In this document: positions 1 to 12,700 of the stretch, in pieces | Position numbering within the stretch: the stretch's first letter is position 1 | How the letters are laid out: each line of letters opens with the position of its first letter | Made by a program: the position numbers and the translations under genes | Notes under the pieces: generated by a model | Databases searched by the model: none | Seen by the model: the letters and a program-made list of their open reading frames with translations, nothing else | What the model was told of the DNA's origin: nothing | Assembly (NCBI GenBank): GCA_900128395.1 | Contig: LT649523.1 | Span: 1-21,914, forward strand | Origin: Stramenopiles sp. TOSAG23-2 | Taxonomy: Eukaryota; Sar | Length of the DNA stretch: 21,914 nucleotides | Reading direction: 5' to 3'

Positions 1-1
1 A

Positions 2-780
2 TGTCCTTTTGATATCAAGGCCTGGGCAAAAGGGGCAGCGGCTATCAAGGAGGGATCCAATGAAGCGTTAAATATTTATAATTCATTTTCAACTAATATT
101 GTCGTTATAGACAAAAATTTTGCCAAGGAAAGAATAAAGGCAATAGGTTTACCACCAGATGCGTTTGTCCAAATTTGCCTTCAACTAGCTTTTTACAGAA
201 TGCATAATTATGTGGCACCAACTTACGAGACGGGAAGCACACGACAATTTTTCCACGGTCGAACGGAGACAATTCGCAGCTGTACGAGGGAGGTCAAAGA
301 TTTTTGTGAAGCAATGGATCAGTTTACTGCTAACGAAAGGGGTAATGCTATTACAGATATTGTGTTAAAAAAATTTGAGCAGGCATTGTCTGCGCATGTT
401 GATTTAACAGTTGACGCAATGTCTGGAAGGGGAATTGACCGTCACTTGCTTGTCCTACAGTTACTAGCCAGTGAAATCGGCCTTGAACATGACTTATTTA
501 CAAACGCATCATTTTTAAAGTCAAAATCATATAGTTTAAGCACGTCAAACATATCTTCCAGTGGTTGGAATGCTAAAGATAATGAATGGGCAGTTGGTTA
601 CTTCCCAGCAATGATTGATGGATATGGTTGTGCTTACACAATTAGTCCATCATGTATTAAGATAATGGTATCGTCATTTACTGCATCCAAAGAAACTGAT
701 ATATCTAAGTTTGAAGATCAAATTGTAAAAGCAGCTAGTGGGTTATTTGAACTAGGAAAACTACTCCTGTCCAAGAATAT
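2..780 (+). other. Domain: choline/carnitine O-acyltransferase (cAT), C-terminal half
   Basis: Family members move acyl groups between CoA and carnitine (or choline). Window residues 1-260 carry the hallmarks of the C-terminal half. The helix 'PDAFVQICLQLAFYR' is followed by 'PTYETGSTRQFFHGRTETIR', whose TET (residues 88-90) is the substrate-binding motif. Next come 'GRGIDRHL' (DRH at 146-148), 'LSTSN' with the STS motif (180-182), and 'DGYGCAY'. The catalytic-His segment of the family lies N-terminal to these motifs, so it would be upstream of the window and cannot be checked. The frame runs on without a break through an Asn/Ser/Lys-rich linker into carrier domain T0, so this is a fusion and not a neighbouring gene. 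A cAT domain fused to a megasynthase is known at the C-terminus of a fungal highly reducing PKS, where it offloads product; here it sits N-terminal to a carrier domain. Confidence 0.9.
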
Positions 781-3700
781 TGGTGCCAGCACTAGTAACA
801 ACTCGGGGCAACAAGATCATAATAATAAGAAAAATCCCCTTGAAACGCAGATTACAAACTTATGGCGAAAGGTATTAAAAGTAAAGCCAAGTGAACCAGC
901 ACCTCAAAATTTTTTCGAAGCAGGCGGCGATTCCCTATCTGCAGTTGCATTGCTCCAAACATTAAAAAACTTTTCGGGGTCAACTATTTCATTAACCGCG
1001 TTTTACGGTAAACCTTCTTTGCAATTTTTATTAAGGACAGTCAGGCCAAAAAAGGGAACAAACTTGAAAATTTTTGGCAACAAAGAAACACTGGATAAAT
1101 TATATGAAGGAGTAAATGATGCTCCTCTATCTCATACTGCGCGTGATATTGCGTGGGGGTGTTATACAAATGAACAAGGTAAGCAGGTTGTATATATATA
1201 TGCATTTAAATACACACACTGTAAAGTTGTAAACGTATATATCCTATTTGCGTACATATAATGATGACTAACAAAGACCACATTTACTAGATGCCTCGGA
1301 ATTCAAAAATACTTACAGAAATGCAATTCGCGGTGACGTATGGACTGCGGAAAATTTACATGCGTACATTGAAAGCCTTATTAAAAGATTTCCTGCTCTT
1401 CGCTCAACTGTTTGGTTTAAGGCGAGTGTACCACATGCAAAAATTTATCCAAATGATAATACTTTGGCCTATGACATTGCTCACAGGGCAGTGTTAGAAG
1501 TTGATACCACTGATGGTAAGAAAATCACACCCAGAAAAATCGTTGAATTAACAAAACAAATGATACATGTTATCGACGCAGATAAGGATACATATACTCC
1601 ATTTGCGTTGTGCGTTTTACGCCCGGAAGATATACAATACGAAGGTGGTGATGAGCCACCACCAGTAAATATAGGTGAAAACTACTTTTGGCTTTACATG
1701 TGTACGCATCACGCTATTTTCGACCATACAGGTATACAACATTTCGTACGTGATCTATGCGAAAGCTCAGAAGAATTTAATTTAGGTGGAATTGCAAAGT
1801 CTATCACCCTTTCACAATTGCATGAGTTATCAAGAAATGATTCTGCAAGAGATAGTGATGAAAGTGCAAAAGAATTTTGGAGGAAAGAATACCGTGGATT
1901 TGTGGCCGATCAAACAAAGGGCATTTTTGATGGTCGCCGCATGGAAAGCGAAGGAAGCAGTGGCAAACCGGGAATTACCAAAGCGTTGTCTATTTCGTTG
2001 GATGGTTTAAAAGCGGTATGTAAACGTAATTCATCTTCGATTTTTACTGGTTTAATTGTTGCGACACAGACTGCTCTGGCTCGCCTAGGTGGAGCAGAAA
2101 GTTATACTATTCAGATCCCAGTCTCAATACGGCATGTACTAAGTAGTGTTACAAGCGATAATAAGTACGGTATTTATAGTGCTTTGAACGTTATACCATT
2201 CAAATGTTTAGCAACAGACGCATTGGACGGGTCTCTTGAACGACGTCTAATGGCAGTGAATTTGAAATGGCAAGCATACATGACGAATTTAGCTTTTTCG
2301 TCCTCTACAATTGTTGATATTTTAAGAATCAATGGTCAGATTGATGAAGCTGCTGCCTTGGTTCGATGTCGCCGTGACGTACTTTTAGTCCTAGCGCCAA
2401 CTGAATCCTTAAGGCATCCATTAGTTATACCAGGAACGAATCATTTAGTTTTTCCAACTCCATCGGCTTCAATGGGGATGTCACTTGTGTCAAGCATATT
2501 CACAGGGGTAGACGGCAAAGAATATCTCAAGCTGCATGCTGAATACGATGGCAATAAGGTATCTTTGGGTTTAGCAGAGACTACTATTGAGGCTATGAAA
2601 TCAATCTTAATTGCTTTTGACGCAGCAGAGAATAAGGGAGAATCGATTAATTTATATCGAAATTCGATACCTACAGATATGATTTTTACAACAACTCAAC
2701 AACGTTTATCGCGGTTATCACTACAGTATACTTCAGATAAAAACTTTCTAGAAGAAGCAAACAACCTTTACCAGTATGGAGAATCTATGTACAGCCTCGT
2801 CTGTAATTCCGAAGACAGTGTTAACATTGCATTGATTGAGGCTGTGGACGGAGATAAGGCTGGTTTAGGAAAAGGAAAAGGAATAGAGACAACTTACAGA
2901 GCATTGTTGTCGAAAGTTTTTGCCTTATCTCAGAAATTGAAAGAACTGTTTCCCAGGTCTAATACTGGAGAAATGCAAGTGGTGGTGTTAGATCTTTCTG
3001 ATACCATGTATCTGTATATCGCTATGCTTGCAGTGTCGCATGCGGGATTTACATTTGTTCCGGCGGACAGAAAGTGGGTAAAAAGCAATGTTGAACATGT
3101 AAGAAATACACTAAGTGATTCTATTGTTGCTGTGATTAAATTGCAAAATCAAGAGGCCAGAGATTTTGGAACAACAAATGTATTATCTATCGATCATATT
3201 GTTGATGGAATCACAAATGTAGACGACTCTGATAATACATGTGCGTATATTGTGGAACCCGATGATATTGCGTATATTTTATTTACATCTGGATCAACAG
3301 GTACTCCAAAAGCATGTAGAATTACCAATTTTAACATTGTTAGTATGATTCGATCACAGCAAATGTATGTTTACAAGCCGTGCAAAGATGACATTATTTT
3401 ACACTTGTGCTCCCCTCTCTTTGATGCTTTTTTGGAAGAGACATTTTTGGCACTAGCCCAGGGTGGAACTCTCGTTCTCCCGGCTTCAGAAGAGGAACGA
3501 ATAAGTGCATCTGGGATTAGGAGGCTAATATCTACGCATGATGTAACAATAATATCAACAGTACCCGCAATACTAGACCTTTTGACGCCTGATGACGTTA
3601 AAGGATTGAACTTAATTATATCTGGGGGAGATGTATTACGACAAGCTACTGTAAATATTCTTATGGGAAGCAGCGATTCTTTGCGTATCATAAATACGTA

Positions 3701-6700
3701 TGGCCCAACAGAGACCACAATAGTAGCTACGTATGCAGAATGCATAAAAGGGGTAACGCCTTCTATAGGAAAGCCTTTTCCAGGAGTTGGTGTTGCACTT
3801 GTCAACCAGAAATATGGTCATCCTTGTAAAAATTTCGAAGTAGGAGAGATTGTAATTAGGGGGATTGGCTTAACACCAGGGTATGTATTGGCGAAGGAAA
3901 ATAGTGGATTTAGAAGTTGCCAAGGAGCTCCCGCTTATTGGACCGGAGATTTGGCATGGCGAGACAGAAAGGGTGATATTTGGTTTTGTGGTCGAGCTGA
4001 TCGCCAATTAAAAATTAATGGGGTACGATTTGATCTCTCAGAAATTGACCATGTTTGCATGGCTGTACCAGGCTTGCAAGAAGTTCGAACCATTGCAGTA
4101 AAAAACAAAGGTGGTAAAGATACTGCTAAGTTAGTGACATTCGTGGTGCCCGCAAGTTGCAGGCCCTTTTGTGAAAGTATGTTCGTAAAACAGTTACCTT
4201 ACTTCAAACGCCCTGTTTTAGTGGTTGGGGTAAATATATTACCAAGAAATAAAACGCAAACTAAAGTAGATGTCAAAGCTTTGACTCAAATGGCCAAGAA
4301 ATTAATTTCAAATATAAAGGAAAAAGATTTGGAACCACAACCCAGAAATGAAAGCGGCGCCAAGATGTTCCAAAAATTGATGACAGAACCGGTTGCATTG
4401 TTGTTAAATGCACTGAACATTGTTCTCGGGACAACATTTTCTGAATCAATTCTTGAAAAAACTTTTTTGTCTCTTGGGGGAGACTCGTTAAAAGGCGCAC
4501 AATTGTCGGAGGGGTTGAAAAAATACGGATTAAAGTGTAAATTAGAGTTGTTGATGTCTCACACACCCCTTTCTGGCATTTTAGAGAATTCTTCGAGCAA
4601 TAGTTCTGTTACATTTAACCTAAAAGACGAGAAATACACATCGACTGATGCATTTCAAACAGGAAAAGCATCTCCGCTACAAAGAAGTATGTGGTATCTA
4701 GAAAAGTTAGGAGACACTTCCTATGTAATATCGGAAATTTTTAATTTAGAATCAATTAATGCGCAAAACAAGTTAAGTATTGACAAAATTAAAATAGCAT
4801 GGAATTGCGTTGTCGAACGTCATGTTTTATTGACAGCCACTTTTCTTGAAAAACTTGATTCGAAAACAAATCAACCTATTTTGTATTGGGATGCAGTGAG
4901 TGGCAGAGTAACAAATACCGAAAGAAATTGGTTTAATGTTGTCAAAATGAAACCAGGAACAACGGAAGATGCTATTCTCTCTAAAGTTAACTCTATAGTA
5001 AATTGTAATTTGAAAATGACTAATGATGCCTTGTTTCGGATAAATTTAATTGTATTAGAAGACGAACAGAAAAAAATAGAAGTCAGCAAAATGGTGGTTA
5101 CTGTTCATCATGCCATTTTTGATGGCGCTTCGTTTGATGTGCTGTATAAAGATTTTAGCTTCTATTACGCCGCGTCTGGATCACAATCAAACTTGAATAC
5201 TCTATTGCCACCTTTAAATGTACAATTTGGCAAATGGTGTCTTGAGACCCAGAGATTTGAGAATTCAAAAGAATTCAAAGATTGTCTTGATTGGTGGGAC
5301 AAAAATTTAGAAGATTCGTTTTCAAATTTGGGGTTGCCATATGAAGATACAAAAGTTAACAACGCCAAAAATGTTCAGGCTCCGGCAAGAGATGTTGTTT
5401 ATAAAGTTGGCTCAAAGCTATCAGAGCGATTTAAAGTCGCAGTTCAAAAGCTTGAAACAACAACATTTGGTCTTCTTTATGCTATATTTGCTTCGGTGTT
5501 ACACCGCATTGGAGATGTTACTGATATAGTTATAGGTACACCTGTAAGTGTTCGTAACGACGATGGTACATATGGACTATGTGGGCCATTCATAAATACA
5601 ATACCATTACGGGTCCAACTTGACAGTGAAAGGGATACTTTTTTTGATTTGGTAAAAAAGTGTCTTAGTACTACTATCCGAGGCACCCTCCACTCTGCAA
5701 CGCCTTACGCAGACATTCTAAGAAAAACAATGGTGATGTCAAAAAGTGTATCATTATTTGATATACTTTTTTCCATCGATTATCAAAGTGAAAATTTAAA
5801 ACTCGACCAGCAATGTCCAGAACAAATAACGGTGAATAGGACACTATATTCAAATAGATCGATGACTGTTTTTATTAATATGCACAAGGATGATATTGCT
5901 GTTAGGGTAGTCTATTCAAAATGCGTAGGTTTTGGGCTTGCAAATGCTATTGCCTCTCAAACCGGATTTCTTATTGGCGAAGTGGTAAAGAATATTGGTG
6001 GACTTCGTAATACACTTGTTGCTGAGTTGCCACTTCACGACGACGCGTCAGAGTATTGGAACTGGAGAGAGAAAGCAAATCCAGTTGTACCCCTAACACC
6101 TGCGAAAGATGCTTCCTTAATTATGATGTTCCACAATACTGTCATGAGAACGCCAAATGCATATGCAGTCTTATCAGAGGAAAAATGCTTGACTTATCAA
6201 GAAGTGTGGGATGCGGTAGAAACGGTAGCTCTCGCTATAATCAGTTCCATGAATTCAGATTTAAAAGAAGAGGATCACTTTGTTCCCGTTTTGATCAAGA
6301 AAGGCTGGAGACAAACCATCGCAATACTTGCCATTTTGAGGGCTGACTGTGTTTTTGTGGTACTTGATACAAAAAGCCCTTTGACACGCAATGCTACTGT
6401 TATGAATCATTGCGAGGCCATTGCAGTATTGACATGTAACAAGCACGAAAAAAATATTCCTGGTGGATTTAACGTTATTCTTATGGATAATTTGGACCTC
6501 CTAAAAAATACGGCAGAATTTGAAAATAAATTGAAATGGCCCCCTGCTCGCGACGGCGACAGTTTGGCATACGTTTTATATACGTCTGGATCTACTGGCG
6601 TTCCAAAGGGGTGTATGATTACCCATAGTGGAGTATTAAATACAGTAAAAGACATAAATAAAAGATTTCAAGCTACGGCAGACGATAGAACTCTCTCAAT

Positions 6701-9700
6701 TTCAAAGCTAGGTTTTGATTTATCCATGTACGATACCTTCGGTATTTGGGAAATCGGTGGGGCCATTATTTATCCCAAAGAATTTAGTAGACTGGGATGG
6801 CTCGAAGCTGGAAAAAAATTTCAGGCAACACTTTGGAACACTGTGCCTGCCCTGATGGGTATCATGTTGGATGATCAAACTTTTGGAGCAAGTGAAACAA
6901 TTAGTTGTGCTGATGTTCCGTTAAAAGCCGCAATTTTAAGTGGTGATTGGATACCTTTATCAACGCCAGATAAAATTTTCAATATATGGCCAGATATATA
7001 TTTAACATCGGGCGGGGGAGCTACAGAAGCTTCTATTTGGAGTATATTGTATCCTATTCCATCAAACAAAACGTTGCGGGAAAAATGGAGGTCTGTACCA
7101 TATGGAATTCCGATGTCACACCAGCACTTTTATGTGCTCGATCCAAGTTTCAAACCATGTCCAGCTTACGTTACTGGGGAACTTTATATAGCTGGCGATG
7201 GCGTAGCAAAGGGTTACTTGCGGGATGAACGAAGTGCAAAGGCATTTTTCCCACATCCAGAGACTGGGGAATGGATTTATAAGACTGGGGATAAGGGGCG
7301 TTTTGTTAGCGACGGTTATTATTTTGAATTTCTAGGGCGCATAAAAAATAATGAACAGGTAAAAATTAACGGACTAAGAATAGAGTTGGGGGCAATAGAA
7401 AATATTCTAGAAATGCATGGGTTGGTGAAAAAGGCGGCATGCATAGTAGCCGGTGCTGAAGCGTCAAAAAGGTCACTTCACGCGTATGTTACATTGAAAT
7501 TAAAAAACGATGAAATAAACGAGACAACGGGCTCTGATTTTGCTCAGAGCTTGATCGATCACGTTTCCAAACACGAACAAGCTTATCTTGTGCCTCGTAT
7601 AATTCACATAATAGACAGTATGCCATTATCAGGAAATGGCAAGGTTTTGAAAAACGCTTTATCAAAATGTCCAGTAGTGTATTTGCATGAACGCAAGTCA
7701 AAAAAGGGAGGGAAAATGAATGCGAAACACACGCAAATGATTTCCCTGTGGACATCAGCGATTGGAAAAGAGATTGACGAGGAAGAAGAAAATCTTCATT
7801 CTGGGATGGATTTTTTTTCTGACTTTGGTGGCACTTCGTTGCAGGCAATGTCACTTGTTACACGGTTAAAAATAGTGTACTCAGTAGAAGATATTTCGGT
7901 CATTGATCTTTTTGATTACAGTACTCTTGAAAAGTTAGTCGAGTTCCTTGAATCGAAAGGAGCAGTATTTAAGGGTGAAACTGCATTGATTCAATCCGAC
8001 GAAACATTAACACCGATGTCAAACAATAGCCTATTTTTGAAATTAGGAATGTTCTCAGCTGCAGATCCATTTCAAAGTTGGTTATGGAATGAATCAAAAA
8101 GTTTAGCTATGATTGGGGGTGACGATAACCCAGCCCAGTATAATTGCGTGCGCATATTTAAGATTTCACCAAAAATAAAATTGCTTCCGATGACAGTTGC
8201 TGCAACAGCCGTTGCAAGTCGCCATGAAGTTTTACGAAGTAACTTTAAAGTATCAGATAAAAGCAATCAGTTGCAACGAGTCATAGTTTCAAGTATTGAT
8301 TCTGACGAAAACATTGTTTCCTATTCGATATCAAAAACAACAAAAGCAGCACTGACATGGATCGCTAATGTTACGGGTCAACACTTCACATCACGTACTA
8401 GTCTATTTAAAGTTCTGGTAAGCGACTTCATTCAAAATGGTGAAAACGAGGGGAACACCAATTTCAGTATTGCTGCGGTTGTAACGCACCATGCCATTGT
8501 GGACGACGAAGCATTTGGCATTATTTTCAAAGATTTACAAAAAGCTTATACATCAGCGCTTGCAGACGTTGACTTTGAATCCGTATTTAATTCCCTTCCC
8601 TCCAGCGTTCTTCCTTCTACAGTGTACGACTGGCTAGATAACATCTATTTAAATGGGAAAGAAGCACAGGAACTTGATTATTGGGGTAGGAAATTGTTAA
8701 AAGCGCCAACTCACGTTGATTTACCATACGCTTACCCTGTAGAAACTGACACCGATACTTTGGGGGGAGCTGTAGACCGTAAAGCTGAATCAAGTGTACT
8801 ATCATCAGTCGATGAAATTTGCGCTAAATACCAGGTTTCAAGAGCGGTTGTCTTACTAGCATCGTTTGCCATGACCATTTCGCGCCACACTGGGTGCAAC
8901 GATTTATTGATTGCCTTGCCTATATCTTTAAGAAAAGGCAAATCGTTTGAAAGGTATGTTGGCAATTTAATTAACGTTGCAATTGTCAGAATGACCACTC
9001 ACGATACAATGTCGGTTGGGCAATTTTTAATGTATACCAGAAAAACGTTGAGCGAAGCTATTGAGAATTCTATGGTTCCGTTCAATAAAGTTATGCAACA
9101 TTTAAAAACCACGAAAATATGGCGTGGGCAAGGTCGTTCAAATAGGGACAATCCTCTTAGAATAATGTTTAGCTACGTCACATCTGATGTTGAGGCTCAA
9201 AACGAAGGTAGCAAAGGGGTAAGCAACGAGAGCTGGGGTAGGCAAGAAGAAATATTTTTACCAGCAGAGACTTCAAAGTATGATTTATCACTTTTCGCCA
9301 CACTCCAAACGAACGGCAATAAGAGTCACGACGAAACGCTTCGTTGGAGCCTTGACTACCGTGCTAAGTGTTTTTCTAATTTTCAATGTAGAAGAATGCT
9401 TGATTTATACGAGTACACTGTCAATTTATTTGTATCGTTACCAAGTAACCGACTGATTGAATCTGTTGATTTGTTGGGAAATATTGGCGATAACACAGTG
9501 TGTAAAGTCAGTAATTTAATTGAAAGTTTGAGTACACAAACGGTACAAGTAACCTGTCCACTGTCATCGGAATTAAAAGCTTCAAATTGTACCAGTATTG
9601 GCGACTTAATATTCACAGCATTTAAAACTCGCTCTAATCCAAATGTGCTACGAGAAAATCGAGGATTCAAAGGAAATGGGGGTTCGGGTGATTTTGTTTT

Positions 9701-12700
9701 GAATACAGAAGAATTTGTGAACGCCGTTGGTCATGTTTCAACAGCACTAAGTGAAGCAGGTGTAACAAAGTCGTCTGTAGTAGCTGTTGAAATCGGAAGA
9801 AGTATGGCTCTAATCATTGTTATGTTGGCAACATGGAAATGCGGTGGTGTGTTTATGCCTATAGGAAATAAGTCAGGAAAAACATTTCGAGATCGTGCAT
9901 GTTCCACTGCCGGGGTTTCTGTAATTATATCAGAAAGCACTGTTAATGAGCGTTGGGGCGCGGCGTTGAATCTACCAGGTATATATGTGCCAAAAATTTT
10001 CATAACTGTTAGGCCTACGGCAAATATTGTACAAACTATTATTAATGAAGATACTGCGTATATATTGTTTACCTCCGGTTCAACTGGGAAACCTAAGGGA
10101 ATAGCAGTATCCCACAGTAATATAATAAACTATGCACTGACATCATGTGATTTGTATTGCAATGAGGGTATTAACAACAATAAAACTGTACCGCTGCTTG
10201 GAGAACCAACTTTTGATGCCACGTTTACCAGTATGATAGTTCCATTATTAGCAGACTGTACAACACATATAGTTCCACCTTCGATAAATGGTTTAGGCCT
10301 TTTCCTAGAAAATAGTTTGCTTAGTAATGAGTGGGTATTTGCAAAGTTGACTCCGGGCCAACTTCGTCATGCTATTGCTGCTGCAAAACCTTCGTCAAGT
10401 GTAATGTCTAAATTGCTAGTACTTGGAGGAGAAGCATTAAAACTAGACGATGTAACATCTTTGGGAAACCTTGAAAATGCGCAAGACATCATAATTTATA
10501 ATGAATATGGACCTACTGAAGCTACTGTGGCCTGTGCGGCCTTCCGGGCATCCGTGGGTGAAATAATTGCGAAATGGGGTAATTCTATTTCTAAGACTGT
10601 TCCATTTGGACGCAGTATTGCTGGGGCTGGGTTGCTTGTTTTGGACCATAAATTCCACCGCGTTCCAGAAGGTTGTTCCGGTGAATTGTTTGTTCGCGGC
10701 CCGTGTCTTTCTCAGGGTTACATTGGGGCCATCGCGGAAAAAGATAAACATAGATTTATTACCTTGAAAGACGGGCAGCAATACTATCGCACCGGTGATT
10801 TGGTACGCTGGACTGTGTCATTGGAAGAGAACAAAGGAAACGGCGATAGTAGTAATCCCTACGAACTGACAATAAACAACAGTCAATTGGAATTTATTTC
10901 TCGGGTTCACACGGATATTAAAATTCGCGGTATGAGGGTCAACAAGGAAGCTGTTGCCGCGCTTTTAAAATCACAACCAGGTGTTGTTTCTTGTACCGTT
11001 TTTGCTCCGTCGGATATCTATTTCATTGCTGCTTGTTATCTAAAGGATGATTTTAAGACGCACCGGGAATTAGAAAGTATGGAAAAAGAGTTTAAAATTA
11101 TTTGCCAATCTTCATTGCCATCGTGGATGGTACCTAGAGTGCGGGTTTTGTCGGGAACAGCGCCTTTAACTAAACATGGAAAAGTTGACGTGAAAGCTAT
11201 AAAAAGTCTTTTGAAGGATAGATTGGATGACATGGAATCAGAACTAGATGATGTCGATAGCTTGAAGAAAATCCAATCCTTGCTTCTGGATCTATGGAAA
11301 CGAGTGCTTAAACTAGAAAAAGTGGATTCAAGTGATGATTGGTACAGCCTAGGAGGGAACTCAATCCAGTTTGCTCAGCTCCAATTTCTGGGGAAAAAAC
11401 AAGGTTTAAAATTAAGCAGCAATGATATAGATTTGGGTATGTCACTAAACGAGATGGCAATTACTCTTCACAAATTTGAAAATCGACAGAAACAACTTCC
11501 AGATATTCGATCAAGTGTCAAACGAGCCTCTAGATTAAGTATGAATAGTTTTAACTTAAACTCATTGGGTGTGGACACTCTTAATGATGAATTTCCCCTC
11601 TCGCCAATTCAGCGTTGGTTTGTCGCAAAAGATTATGCGAAAGGGGCTAATAAAAATGTATTTACCCAAGACTTCGTGATTGATTGTCACCCATCTTTTT
11701 TTGCAACAGATTCAGAAATCGAACCCTTTGCCGCAGTAAAGAAGGCATTAAATACACTAGTAATGCAACACAAAAATTTGCGGGCACGGTTTAATTTATC
11801 TAACCCTACTAATCAAAATAAGTCTGTTTGCGAAATTTTGCCATATGACGACGATGTATATACAATTAAACATGTTACTCTTGACATTACTGGAAATAAA
11901 TCTGTAACCGAAACGGAAGCTCGGAAGTGTATATACCGCGAGAAAAATAAGTGGCATCAGTACATAGCTTTAGACGTAACCACTGGTCCTGTTTTTGCTG
12001 GTGTACTGTTGTCTATAAATAATTTTCATTTTTTGATCCTTGTAGCACATCACATGGTTGTTGATTGGGTATCATGGTACTTTGTGAAGGATAGTTTTTT
12101 AGAATATTTAAACTTGGTTTTAAATGACAAAGAACTTCCTTTATCCATCGAAGATGAAATTGATGAAATAGAATCAGACAATAATAATTATGCAACGTAT
12201 TGCAATATTATAAATAGTGATTACATTGTGGAAAAAGCGTTAAAGAATGCATGGCATTGGAAAACAGCAATAAATGCTGGTGTAGTGAATAATAATAATA
12301 TTATCTCTAGAATGAAAAATAAATGTTACAGTGGACAAGGGGTTGATTTCAAACCAGCGCGCTGCAAATTAACGCTTCCATTGCGAGAAACAAACTGGAT
12401 CTACAAATATTTAGAGAGAAACACGGAAAACAAGTTGAACAGTATGATGACGATAGAAAATTTGATTATAGTGGCAATGTATATTGTCGAGATAAAGGAG
12501 AAAAATGTTAGCTCTAATTCGAACACATCCAAGTCTAGTAACAATGGTTTATACCTCATGTTAGAGCATAATGGTCGAAAAAGCAAAGTCAAAGGTATTG
12601 ATACCAGTGGTGTTATTGGTTGGTTTACCACACGTTATCCGATATTTATGGGTACCGATGATGAACTAGTTAACGGCCAAGTCACATTAAAAGTAATTGA

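Noticed and set aside
1185-1205. (TA)n runs here and near 18900-18990 and 21595-21612 as promoters
   Set aside because: Simple AT-rich sequence, common in all non-coding parts of the window; no supporting position or motif.
200-1261. Separate 353-aa gene starting at the ATG at 200
   Set aside because: The frame is open upstream to base 2 with conserved acyltransferase residues, and its last 27 codons read into the intron; it is exon 1 of the NRPS.
1291-1497. 68-codon ORF starting at the ATG at 1291
   Set aside because: It begins exactly at the splice acceptor in the wrong frame; the real frame there encodes the C1 domain.
1464-1497. TTG at 1464 as the start of a separate NRPS gene
   Set aside because: The same frame carries conserved C-domain sequence upstream to the acceptor at 1291.
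3371-3805. 144-codon ORF on the minus strand, and many similar minus-strand ORFs of 60-120 codons inside 3371-14548
   Set aside because: They lie opposite well-conserved NRPS domains and have no recognisable protein features.
4650-6050. Heterocyclisation domain before the cysteine module
   Set aside because: C2 has a normal HHAIFDG motif and no DxxxxD signature was found.
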